A stretch of DNA of 64,000 nucleotides from Thermoproteota archaeon (GTDB lineage: Archaea > Korarchaeota > Korarchaeia > Korarchaeales > Korarchaeaceae). The stretch is from the NCBI GenBank assembly GCA_027491785.1, contig JAOZGJ010000010.1, forward strand, positions 18,028-82,027, given 5' to 3'. The position numbers and the translations under genes are program-made. Under the pieces are notes generated by a model. The model worked only from the letters and a program-made list of their open reading frames with translations, was not told where the DNA came from and made no database searches. Below are positions 8,006 through 15,823 of the stretch, piece by piece (the stretch's first letter is position 1; each line of letters begins with the position of its first letter).

Positions 8006-9880
8006 TCACCTCACCCTCAGCATGACAAGCCTGCCCTTCAATCTATCGCTGAGTACCTTTGAGATCCCGGAGACTTTACCTTTTAATCTTCCCCTCCAGA
8101 AAATCGCGACGAAATCGTAGGGCTCTGCCTCCTCAGCTAAGGCCTCCTCGCCTCCCCTAATGATAAAGGTTGTGACCTCATAGCCCTTCTTTCTCAGGAT
8201 TGAAGCTACCTCTTCCAGATGAGACATGGACAGGAGTTCAAGCTCCCTAAACTCATGCATATCCCTCGCGGAGATGAGATCAGCCAGGAAGAGGCGGTGC
8301 CTCCTATCGAAATAGCTCTGTAGCACATCAGCTGCCGTGCTAGTCGGGATCTCGTAGGGTATCAGGGCTAGGACCTCCATCTTGTAAGCAGCAGGTCTCA
8401 CATCCTCAGCGTACATCCTGCCTGTGATCGGTAAGCCGTTCGCCTTCCTGTACATGGAGTAAAGGATTAAACCGAAAACGAGCCACAGGGTGCCTAGGGC
8501 CCTGCCTATCGGATGAAACACCAACATGAGTGCGAGTATTAAGAGGGCAGCTGCCCCTCCTATGAAACCTGTCAGAGGTATGTTACCAATGCTAGGACTC
8601 TTCCAAGGCCTATAAGCCTCCCTATCTATTTTTCTTAGCTTAAATATCGCTAGATTTACGAATATATATGTTATGAGCGCAGCAAATGTATAGAGATCTG
8701 CTACCTTCTCCAATCCACCCAAGAAAGCTAGGATCATGCCTATGGCTCCAAAGAACAGGATGGATCTTGTTGGAGTCCTGAACTTGCTGTGAATCTGATT
8801 GAACCACCGTGGCATCTGATCATACTTCGCCATGGAGAATACTATCCTAGAGACGCCTATCACCCCTGTATTTGCGGAGGCCAGATTAACCGTGAACCCG
8901 GTAAATGCTACTAGGTAGGACAGGGGAACACCAATGTAAGCTATCTTCCTGGCCATAATCACTAGGGGACTCTCTATATTTCCTGCAAGTTCCTGCCAAC
9001 TCATCATCCCCATGCTGAGGACGGAGAGCCCTATCGCAAATATGAGGACCATGAGTACTGAGAGCTTGGCAGCTAAAGGAATCCATTTATAGGGCTTCTT
9101 CGTCTCCTCCGCAGCTTGGGCTATCGATGCTATCCCAACATAGGAGCTCATCGCCAGAGTAACTCCATATATGAAGTTCTGCGTTCTTAGGTCCATGAAT
9201 GGAATATAGGAGACATCTAAGACCTTAGGAGATCCTATCTCAGCGATTTGCTTGAGGAACATGGGAAGGGAGAAATTGAAGGCAAAACCTAGAATGAGAA
9301 TAGCCATCTGGACGGCCAAGCTGGGGAAGACCATCATAACGTTGAGGGTCGATGACTCCTTGACGCCTAGGACATTTATCGCTATAAGAAAGGAAATTAT
9401 GGCAAGAGTCAGTATAACCAGATTTCCAAGACGAAAGGGCCCAACTTGAGATGATTTTCCCATCTCCGGTATGAAGAAACTGAGATATCCCGCTGAGGCC
9501 ATGGCGAACAGCGTTATATCTACAGTATAGGAGAGCAGCATCATCCACCCAGCGATGAAGCCTGCTAAATCGTTGAATGCCTTCATAGAGTATATCTGAA
9601 CCCCTCCAGCATATGGGTAGGTGGAAGCCAGCTCGGCGTAGCTCAGACCTGTAGCTACGTAGAGTATTGCAGCTAGGGAGAAAGCTAAGGGCGACCCCCC
9701 TGCTGAATAGAGAGCCACGAGGCCGAGGGCGACGTATATATCAGCTCCGACATCAGCGTATCCCATAGAAAAGGAGCCAAACAGCCCTATATCCCTCTTT
9801 AGGGATACCCTCTCCTCCACCCTCTCCCTCCTCAACCCCCACCCGTCCCCCATCCTCATCCTTTCGGGGACCCCTGACAT
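8006..9880 (-). CDS. APC-family amino acid permease with C-terminal cytoplasmic domain
   Basis: A 624-residue transporter. About 12 hydrophobic helices span residues 30-480, with the APC hallmark near the N-terminus (GFSMGYADVGADIYV) and a helix-1/6 type core. Residues from about 490 on form a soluble alpha/beta domain resembling the universal-stress-like tails of archaeal and bacterial APC carriers. The substrate is unknown; an amino acid is likely. A TATA-like TTATTAATAAG lies at about 9885-9897, only a few bases from ATG 9880. A leaderless start at ATG 9859 or 9853 is therefore possible, which would remove up to nine residues. Confidence 0.82.
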   Translation of the reverse strand: MSGVPERMRMGDGWGLRRERVEERVSLKRDIGLFGSFSMGYADVGADIYVALGLVALYSAGGSPLAFSLAAILYVATGLSYAELASTYPYAGGVQIYSMKAFNDLAGFIAGWMMLLSYTVDITLFAMASAGYLSFFIPEMGKSSQVGPFRLGNLVILTLAIISFLIAINVLGVKESSTLNVMMVFPSLAVQMAILILGFAFNFSLPMFLKQIAEIGSPKVLDVSYIPFMDLRTQNFIYGVTLAMSSYVGIASIAQAAEETKKPYKWIPLAAKLSVLMVLIFAIGLSVLSMGMMSWQELAGNIESPLVIMARKIAYIGVPLSYLVAFTGFTVNLASANTGVIGVSRIVFSMAKYDQMPRWFNQIHSKFRTPTRSILFFGAIGMILAFLGGLEKVADLYTFAALITYIFVNLAIFKLRKIDREAYRPWKSPSIGNIPLTGFIGGAAALLILALMLVFHPIGRALGTLWLVFGLILYSMYRKANGLPITGRMYAEDVRPAAYKMEVLALIPYEIPTSTAADVLQSYFDRRHRLFLADLISARDMHEFRELELLSMSHLEEVASILRKKGYEVTTFIIRGGEEALAEEAEPYDFVAIFWRGRLKGKVSGISKVLSDRLKGRLVMLRVR

Positions 9881-9924
9881 CTCTTATTAATAAGCATATA
9901 TGCTCGCTGAACAGATCTAATTCC

Positions 9925-11085
9925 TCATACCTTTATCCATCTCCTCGCGAGAAATTCGGCTAAGAAAGGGGCTCCAAAAGCTGTTATCAGAGAATAAAGT
10001 ATAAGGGAAGAGTAGAGGGCATCTCCTATGGTACCTAGCAATAGACCGGTCTCAGCTGCAGCTATCACCAAGCTGAGTTTCGCCCACATCATGGTACCCA
10101 TTAGAACGGATCTCTTCAAACCGATGATCCCTCTGGCTGATGCGGCGACCCCCAGCACCTTGCCTAAGAAGCTCAGGATTATGAGACCCGGAAGTAAGAG
10201 TACGTTCACTTTGAGGACCGCACTCACGATATCTACCTTAACTCCCGTAAGGAGGAAGAAAGCAGGGAGAAAGAGGGCATATCCAAAGGATGCGAGGTTC
10301 TTCAGGAGATGTTCCCTTAGAGAAGTTAGTTCGGATACTATCACCCCAGCGAAGAAGGCGCCTATAACTCCATGAACTCCGGAAACCTCGGCCATGGCTG
10401 CGAAGATTATCATGAGGACCATGCTCAGCCTTGTAGAGAAGTGGTATCCGCTTTCCAGAGATTGAACCGCTTCTCCCTGCTTAGAATACTCTTTTATGAG
10501 CTTATAGGAGGGATACATAATCAGGAAGAGGAGGATGAGGATAAGGCCACTCCCTATAGATATGCGCGATCCCTCAACGAAAAAGGCAAGTAGAAACATG
10601 CTCATCATGTCAGATACAGCAGTTGCTCCGAGCAGTAGGTCAGAAAATTTGATCTCAGTACTTTTATCGTCGAATAAGTCCTTCATCTCTAGGATCGTTG
10701 GGAGCACTATACCGACGGATGTGGTCGATGAGACCACCCCTATAAGCCATGGATCGATGCCTATAGCAACTCCTAGGGAGTATCCCAGAATAAAAGGCAG
10801 CAAGGTAGCAGCTGTTCCAACGATGAGAGCTGAGAGGAAATGCTCCTTGAGAAATTCTAGCTCGACTTCTAAGCCGGCTAGGAAGAGGAGGTATATTAAT
10901 CCGAAATCGAAGAGGAAGGAGAACCAAGGAAGCTCGGGATGTATCAAGTCCAAGAATGATTGGCCCATAGTTATGCCTAGGAGGATCTCCACGACGACGC
11001 AAGGGATCCTCATCTTCTTCGCTATGATGGGACTTATCAGGGCTAGAGATCCGAGGATCGCCAGCTCGATTATCTGGTTCACCAA
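9925..11085 (-). CDS. CPA2-family cation:proton antiporter (NapA/KefB type)
   Basis: A 386-residue membrane protein with about 12 hydrophobic segments. It begins with a typical CPA2 pattern (SLALISPIIAKKMRIPCVVVEILLG split across two helices) and has the FLAGLEVELEFLK motif near residue 70. VSSTTSVGIVLPTILE near 120 corresponds to the discontinuous helix 4 region. It would exchange Na+ or K+ for H+. No TrkA-N regulatory domain is attached. It lies between the permease and a winged-helix regulator, all on the minus strand, with gaps of 44 and 28 bases. Confidence 0.85.
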   Translation of the reverse strand: MVNQIIELAILGSLALISPIIAKKMRIPCVVVEILLGITMGQSFLDLIHPELPWFSFLFDFGLIYLLFLAGLEVELEFLKEHFLSALIVGTAATLLPFILGYSLGVAIGIDPWLIGVVSSTTSVGIVLPTILEMKDLFDDKSTEIKFSDLLLGATAVSDMMSMFLLAFFVEGSRISIGSGLILILLFLIMYPSYKLIKEYSKQGEAVQSLESGYHFSTRLSMVLMIIFAAMAEVSGVHGVIGAFFAGVIVSELTSLREHLLKNLASFGYALFLPAFFLLTGVKVDIVSAVLKVNVLLLPGLIILSFLGKVLGVAASARGIIGLKRSVLMGTMMWAKLSLVIAAAETGLLLGTIGDALYSSLILYSLITAFGAPFLAEFLARRWIKV

Positions 11086-11113
11086 ATGCTACCCTACCTG
11101 CCCTCCTAGCTGA

Positions 11114-11962
11114 TTAGCTCTTCACTGGAACCTCTATCATGCTATTCAGCGATTCCAAATCGATGAGATCGCTAAGGTTCACGCCGGAAGCGGTGAAATG
11201 CGCTTCAACTATCTGGGCCACATTCCTCCCCTTGGGGGTGAGTTCGTAGATCACGCCCCTCCTGCTGTTGGGATCCCTCTCCTTAGTTACGAGCCCGTCC
11301 TTCATGAGGTACTTCTTCAAATAGTAATCCAAGCTCACTAATTTGGACCTCTCATCACCTCTCCTCTTTATCTTGCTCTTCATCTTAATGCACCTGACTA
11401 TGGCTTGAGGACTGGCTCTCTCACCGGCTTCCTCGAGCTTCCTAACTACGTAAAGTATGGCCAAGGAGATATCGTTCAGTTTCCAGGTTGGGTAGGATAT
11501 GAGTTCCCTATAGCCGGATTCAACCAGTTCAATGGCCCTAGCATCCAAGTACAGCGCTAAATGGAACAGGGGTATTGCGAGAAATCCGTTGCATATAATG
11601 AGTCCATTTAACCCGTTCTTTTTCAATTTAGCCAGCTCAGATAACTCGCGTATCAGGTTTATCTGGCTCATAGTGCTTAACTTAACTTCAGTCACCATAT
11701 CCGAAGTTACTATCGAGAGCTTCTTCCTGAAGGCCTTGAATCCCCTATCTTCCAGCCCATCGTCCACAAACACGGCGGCTCTAATCCTCCCTATATCGGA
11801 GGAAATCAGGTTATCTAGGAGGGAGAAGTCCGTGGAGGTAGGAGCAACCAAGAAGTAATCGGAATCGCTTAGATCTATTACCTTCTCTCTCTTCTGGAAG
11901 AGAAGCTTCTCTATAGCCCCTAACTGAGACCTCCCGCCCTTCCTCCCTCCTTCGGCAAGCAT
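11114..11962 (-). CDS. winged-helix transcriptional regulator with N-terminal sensor-like domain
   Basis: A 282-residue protein. The C-terminal 100 residues look like a winged helix (AIVRCIKMKSKIK, LDYYLKKYLMKDGLVTKE, GVIYELTPKGRNVAQIVE), including the beta-wing motif YELTPKG. Residues 25-170 form an alternating beta/alpha segment (DYFLVAPTSTDFSLLDNLIS, LIICNGFLAIPLFHLALYLD). This faintly recalls CARF-type domains of Csa3-like regulators, but I cannot confirm it. The gene faces away from nurA-herA across an AT-rich gap with an inverted repeat, which suggests autoregulation and possible control of the repair genes. Confidence 0.6.
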   Translation of the reverse strand: MLAEGGRKGGRSQLGAIEKLLFQKREKVIDLSDSDYFLVAPTSTDFSLLDNLISSDIGRIRAAVFVDDGLEDRGFKAFRKKLSIVTSDMVTEVKLSTMSQINLIRELSELAKLKKNGLNGLIICNGFLAIPLFHLALYLDARAIELVESGYRELISYPTWKLNDISLAILYVVRKLEEAGERASPQAIVRCIKMKSKIKRRGDERSKLVSLDYYLKKYLMKDGLVTKERDPNSRRGVIYELTPKGRNVAQIVEAHFTASGVNLSDLIDLESLNSMIEVPVKS

Positions 11963-11973
11963 TAATCAAAATA

Positions 11974-12012
11974 TATTTTGCTAATTTATAATTCTTTTGA
12001 TTTAGCAAAATA
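11974..12012. promoter_or_regulatory. 11-bp inverted repeat flanking a TATA-like element
   Basis: The arms TATTTTGCTAA (11974-11984) and TTAGCAAAATA (12002-12012) are perfect inverted repeats with a 17-base spacer. On the minus strand the spacer holds TTATAAAT, a good TATA box for the regulator gene that starts at 11962. A dimeric protein bound to the arms would block TATA-binding protein. The simplest reading is an autoregulatory operator of the winged-helix regulator. Confidence 0.6.
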
Positions 12013-12149
12013 GCTTTGAAAATCTCCATTATTTTTTATTCACTATAATCCTTTTGAAATCAAAATAAAATCTTTTTCGACCTGACATCAATGCTTATAC
12101 TAACCAATAACGTTTAATTTAGAAAAACTATAAAAGTAACTGATTAGTC

Positions 12150-13217
12150 ATGAAAAAGAGTACTGCGAGAAGATACAGTATCGCTGGAGAAAGCCTTAAA
12201 CCAGTAATAGCACCCTATAAAAGCTATCATGAATTCCTAAGGGACATAGCTTCCGATTTAGCTGATAATATAGCTGAAATGATCAAGAGGGCTGAAGGTA
12301 TATCTCCTAAGCTGAAGAGAGTCCTCCCCATAACATCCCTCAGGAGCGGAACTGTGGAGAACGCTAGGATCACCGCAGTCGACGCTGGTTCCAATGGAAA
12401 GGACCTGTTCCTCGGCTTTCAGCCCATAAGTCTAGCCGTAGGAGCCACATTCGTAGGAGCTAAGAAGGTGGGAAGCCCAATAGTGGCAGCTTTGAAGCCC
12501 CCCAAGTCTTACTTCGATGATGAGGAGGGCTCCAAGTTCTCCTCCCTCCTAGGTTACTACCTCATGTATCACGTGGCTTTTACCCTGCTGGATGAGGCGG
12601 ATATAGTATTGCTGGATGGCCCGCTCTACCTTCCTAGGAACTATTACGGCCCCGGAGGGAGGGCTCACTCTCAAGCGTACTTTGAGGTGTACGATGCGGC
12701 CCTGAGATCTCTGGGAGAGCTCTTGGTCTCAGCCCGTTCATCGGGCAAGGTAGTTTTGGGCATAGTTAAGAGAATAAGGAGCGCCTACATATCCTCTTGG
12801 CTAGGCCTAAGTGGAATACCCGACCCCCTCCTTGCATCTAACATTCTTGGGGAGGGAGAAGCTCTGGGCCCGATACCAATATCCTCGAGGTGGGAGGACA
12901 TCCTCCCCTGGGTAAGAGATGCGAGGGCATACAGGCCGTGGTCCATGTTCATCAGGAGGGGTTCGAAGCCCTTCAGAATGGACTTACCTGAGTACGCACT
13001 GGATGATTCTGAGAGAGTAGCTAGAATCCTCTATAAGATATCAGAGCCATCATCAGGACTTCCCATCCCATTAATAGCTGTTGACAGGTTATCTAAGCTC
13101 ACAGATAAGCAGGCCACACTTGTTTACAGGCTCATGATCTCTGAGGTATCCTCTAGGTTCGGTGGCTCTCCTGATAGGATGGTCATGTTCTCCTTGCAGA
13201 GGGGTGAGACTGATTGA
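12150..13217 (+). CDS. nurA: NurA 5'-3' nuclease
   Basis: A 355-residue NurA-domain nuclease that works with the HerA translocase in DNA end resection. The acidic motifs are visible: VDAGSNGKDL near residue 76 (motif I), VLLDGPLYLP near 152, and IAVDRLSKLTDKQA near 310. HerA starts in the last bases of nurA, with TTG at 13214-13216 overlapping the TGA at 13215-13217, so translation is coupled. No Mre11 or Rad50 gene is within view, although archaeal sets are often four genes. The AT-rich 187 bases upstream hold the promoter and the divergent regulator's operator. Confidence 0.88.
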   Translation: MKKSTARRYSIAGESLKPVIAPYKSYHEFLRDIASDLADNIAEMIKRAEGISPKLKRVLPITSLRSGTVENARITAVDAGSNGKDLFLGFQPISLAVGATFVGAKKVGSPIVAALKPPKSYFDDEEGSKFSSLLGYYLMYHVAFTLLDEADIVLLDGPLYLPRNYYGPGGRAHSQAYFEVYDAALRSLGELLVSARSSGKVVLGIVKRIRSAYISSWLGLSGIPDPLLASNILGEGEALGPIPISSRWEDILPWVRDARAYRPWSMFIRRGSKPFRMDLPEYALDDSERVARILYKISEPSSGLPIPLIAVDRLSKLTDKQATLVYRLMISEVSSRFGGSPDRMVMFSLQRGETD

Positions 13218-15778
13218 GGGAAGTGGTCGGCCATGTTATCTCCCATTCAACCCCGAGAAGAGTGCTTTTCGTTGCACTTAAGGGGGCTAGAGTATCTCTG
13301 GGAGATTTCTACCTGGTCGGCCACCCTTGGAAAAATGTTCCCGTCTTTCTGAGGGCTAAGGATATACAGACCATAAATGAGGAGGTTGATCTAGGGAGGA
13401 CGGGCCTCATAGCAAGTAGTTCAGGTCTCATATCGGATTACAGTAGTGAGTTAGAGTACATAATAGTCGAATGTGAGGTTTTGGGGTATAAGGATCCCGA
13501 ATCTGGCAGGATAAGGGGATTGGAAGCTCCTCCGCCCACTTTAAGCCCCGTTACTAGGCCAGCCAAGCCCGATATAGCATCTTTCTTGGGGATGAGGATA
13601 GGTAGTGGGCTTCCCGTCAGGATAGGTAGGATTAAGGGAACAGATGTTCCCTTCTACTTAGACCTATCTTCCGTAGCTAGGGGGCACATGTTCGTCACAG
13701 GCATGACCAGAAGCGGGAAGAGCGTTACTGGCGATACAATCATCGTGCTATGGAATAAGGAGAAGAGGAGGTACTACATAGGGCCCATAAAGAACTTCAT
13801 AGATCCCCTCCTTCCAAGACAGGCCAAGAGAGGTGTAATAGATCTGAAGGGATGGGAGTATTACACGCCGACCCTGAGCCTGAGGCCTGGGATGTCACCA
13901 AGCTGGGGTAGGGTTACGGGAGCTCTGAGGCATGTCAACGATAGGGACATATATGAGATAGAGACCGTTACTGGAAGGAAGATAAGAGTGACGGAGGATC
14001 ATAGCCTTCTAGTTACCCCTGATGGGTTTCACGTCATTCCTGTTACTCCTAAGACTTTAATGGCGATGAAAAGCAGGTACTTAATCTCGCCCCGAGGCAT
14101 AGATCTGCCGGAGCCTAGGTCAGATTACCTCTACATGGATAGGCTGATAGGGATAGCTCTGGCATCGGGCATACCTGATTATGAGGGAAAGGGAGTCATA
14201 ATAATGGACAGCAGCCCAGCGGATGTCAGGGTGGCCTGCCTAGAGGCAGGGGTTGACTGCAGCTTTTACGGGTATAAGGCAGCCATCGTGAGATCGGAAC
14301 TGCTCCTCGATGCCATAGCTGATGGCCTCGTTTCCATAATGAACCTCCCCTCCTATCATAAGCACTTCACTGGAGTGGATATGTTCCCCCGTTTCAGGGC
14401 CCTCAGGGAGTACCTAAACCGCAAGCAGCTTCCTATCATGACCAAAGGGGATCCCTTCTTCTTCGTCATGGAGAGCGAGAAGCGATTGAGGGAACTCTCG
14501 ATTCTGATGTCCCTCTTGGGGGTCACAGTACTCAGGCATTGCAGCAGGGGGATAGGGCTGGAGCCCTTCACAGCTTCAGAGCTCAAGAGCAGGCTTGAAG
14601 TTCCTGAATATTACACCAAGGCCAGTGATGGACCTCAGGTAGCGGTAGGCATTCCTAGGAGAAGGGCACCGATGGGAGGTTTGATACAGAGGGGGAGGGT
14701 TGATCTGGAGGAGATAGTGAGCATAAGGAAGGTTTATACCACGGAGGAATTCGTGTACGACTTGGAGGTATCTGGAACCCAGAACTTCCTTGCAAATGGC
14801 ATCTTCGTCCACAACAGCAGCTTCGTCTCGAGCCTCATAGCTAAATCATCATCCCACGAACCTAGACCGAGGTTCCTGGTGCTTGACAGGAGGGGGGAGT
14901 ATTCGGGACTCGCCAGAAGAGGAGGCGTCATCTACGACTATTCCGCATTCCTTCCAAAGCATGGTCTACTTAGGCCAAGAGACATAGCTAGAAAGCTTGG
15001 ATACAGGCAGGGAACTGTGTCCCACAGGCTTATACTAGAGGCAGCCAAGGAATCAATGGCTGAGGGGGAGGAACCGGATCTAACCGGCCTGATAACAAGT
15101 TTAAGGCGGGTAGCTAGGGAGATGAGGGTAAGGAGTTCCCTGATTGCCGAAATAGAGGCCAGGCTTAGGAGGGAATTTAAGGGGATCACAGCCAGGGGGG
15201 AGGGCCTCGACATAGTGAGTGAGGTTAAGAGGAACCCCCTCGTCATCGTGGATTTCTCAACTGATACGAGGTACGACGATCAGTTTTACGCCGTGAGGGA
15301 GATGGTAAGGAGGCTGACCAGCTACGCGGTATCAAGGAAACAGCAGGGAGACTTCGCCCTCATAATCGTCGTGGAGGAGGCCCAGTATCTGGTACCTGAG
15401 AGGGGATATACCATAGTTGGCGATCCTTACGAGGCTGGGGCTGCTCAGGCCATAATAGAGGCCATAAGTCAGGCAGGAGGCTACAACCTCGGATTCATAA
15501 TAGTGACCCAGAGACCCGCTTACGTCAGTAAGAGCGTGATAAGTCAGGCTAACACGGTAGCCGCTTTCAGGTTGAGGAACGGCAATGATCAAGATGCGAT
15601 ACTCAGGTATACTGAAGTAGAGGATCTCTCAAACTACTTAGCCATGCTGTCTAACCACGAGGCGCTTGTATGGGGGATGGCAAGCCCCATACCTTTTCCC
15701 GTCCAGGTCGAGATGGAGGTAGTCAGCTTGCCCATGAAGGCATCCAGCAGGCCGGAGGACGCTTGGGCTAAAATGTAA
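13214..15778 (+). CDS. herA: HerA DNA translocase interrupted by an intein
   Basis: The precursor has 854 residues. Residues 1-169 and 535-854 join to a 489-residue HerA hexameric ATPase, a normal length. The N-terminal part is the beta-barrel HAS domain. The P-loop reads GMTRSGK then SS across the intein junction. Walker B and the catalytic glutamate lie in FALIIVVEEAQYL near residue 715, and the C-terminal QANTVAAFRLRN segment has the arginine-finger region. It pumps duplex DNA and feeds NurA during end resection. The start is TTG at 13214, overlapping the nurA stop. Because the intein splits the nucleotide-binding loop, the protein should be inactive until splicing. Confidence 0.93.
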   Translation: MREVVGHVISHSTPRRVLFVALKGARVSLGDFYLVGHPWKNVPVFLRAKDIQTINEEVDLGRTGLIASSSGLISDYSSELEYIIVECEVLGYKDPESGRIRGLEAPPPTLSPVTRPAKPDIASFLGMRIGSGLPVRIGRIKGTDVPFYLDLSSVARGHMFVTGMTRSGKSVTGDTIIVLWNKEKRRYYIGPIKNFIDPLLPRQAKRGVIDLKGWEYYTPTLSLRPGMSPSWGRVTGALRHVNDRDIYEIETVTGRKIRVTEDHSLLVTPDGFHVIPVTPKTLMAMKSRYLISPRGIDLPEPRSDYLYMDRLIGIALASGIPDYEGKGVIIMDSSPADVRVACLEAGVDCSFYGYKAAIVRSELLLDAIADGLVSIMNLPSYHKHFTGVDMFPRFRALREYLNRKQLPIMTKGDPFFFVMESEKRLRELSILMSLLGVTVLRHCSRGIGLEPFTASELKSRLEVPEYYTKASDGPQVAVGIPRRRAPMGGLIQRGRVDLEEIVSIRKVYTTEEFVYDLEVSGTQNFLANGIFVHNSSFVSSLIAKSSSHEPRPRFLVLDRRGEYSGLARRGGVIYDYSAFLPKHGLLRPRDIARKLGYRQGTVSHRLILEAAKESMAEGEEPDLTGLITSLRRVAREMRVRSSLIAEIEARLRREFKGITARGEGLDIVSEVKRNPLVIVDFSTDTRYDDQFYAVREMVRRLTSYAVSRKQQGDFALIIVVEEAQYLVPERGYTIVGDPYEAGAAQAIIEAISQAGGYNLGFIIVTQRPAYVSKSVISQANTVAAFRLRNGNDQDAILRYTEVEDLSNYLAMLSNHEALVWGMASPIPFPVQVEMEVVSLPMKASSRPEDAWAKM
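13721..14815 (+). other. intein in the HerA P-loop
   Basis: The in-frame insert covers HerA precursor residues 170-534 (365 aa). Block A is SVTGDTIIVL, with serine as residue 1. Block B contains TEDHSLLV with the catalytic TxxH. The end blocks read EFVYDLEVSG and FLANGIFVHN, with the terminal His-Asn, followed by Ser as the +1 extein residue. The middle 200 residues have homing-endonuclease size, but the only dodecapeptide-like segment (LIGIALASG) has serine where the catalytic acid should be. The endonuclease is probably dead, while splicing residues are intact. Confidence 0.92.
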
Positions 15779-15823
15779 AAAATTTTTAGAGATCTTTTTA
15801 TAGAAATTGCTAGTCATAGCCTT

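Noticed and set aside
11114..11962. The regulator as a CRISPR-linked Csa3 protein
   Set aside because: No cas genes or arrays are in the window and the sensor domain similarity is only faint.
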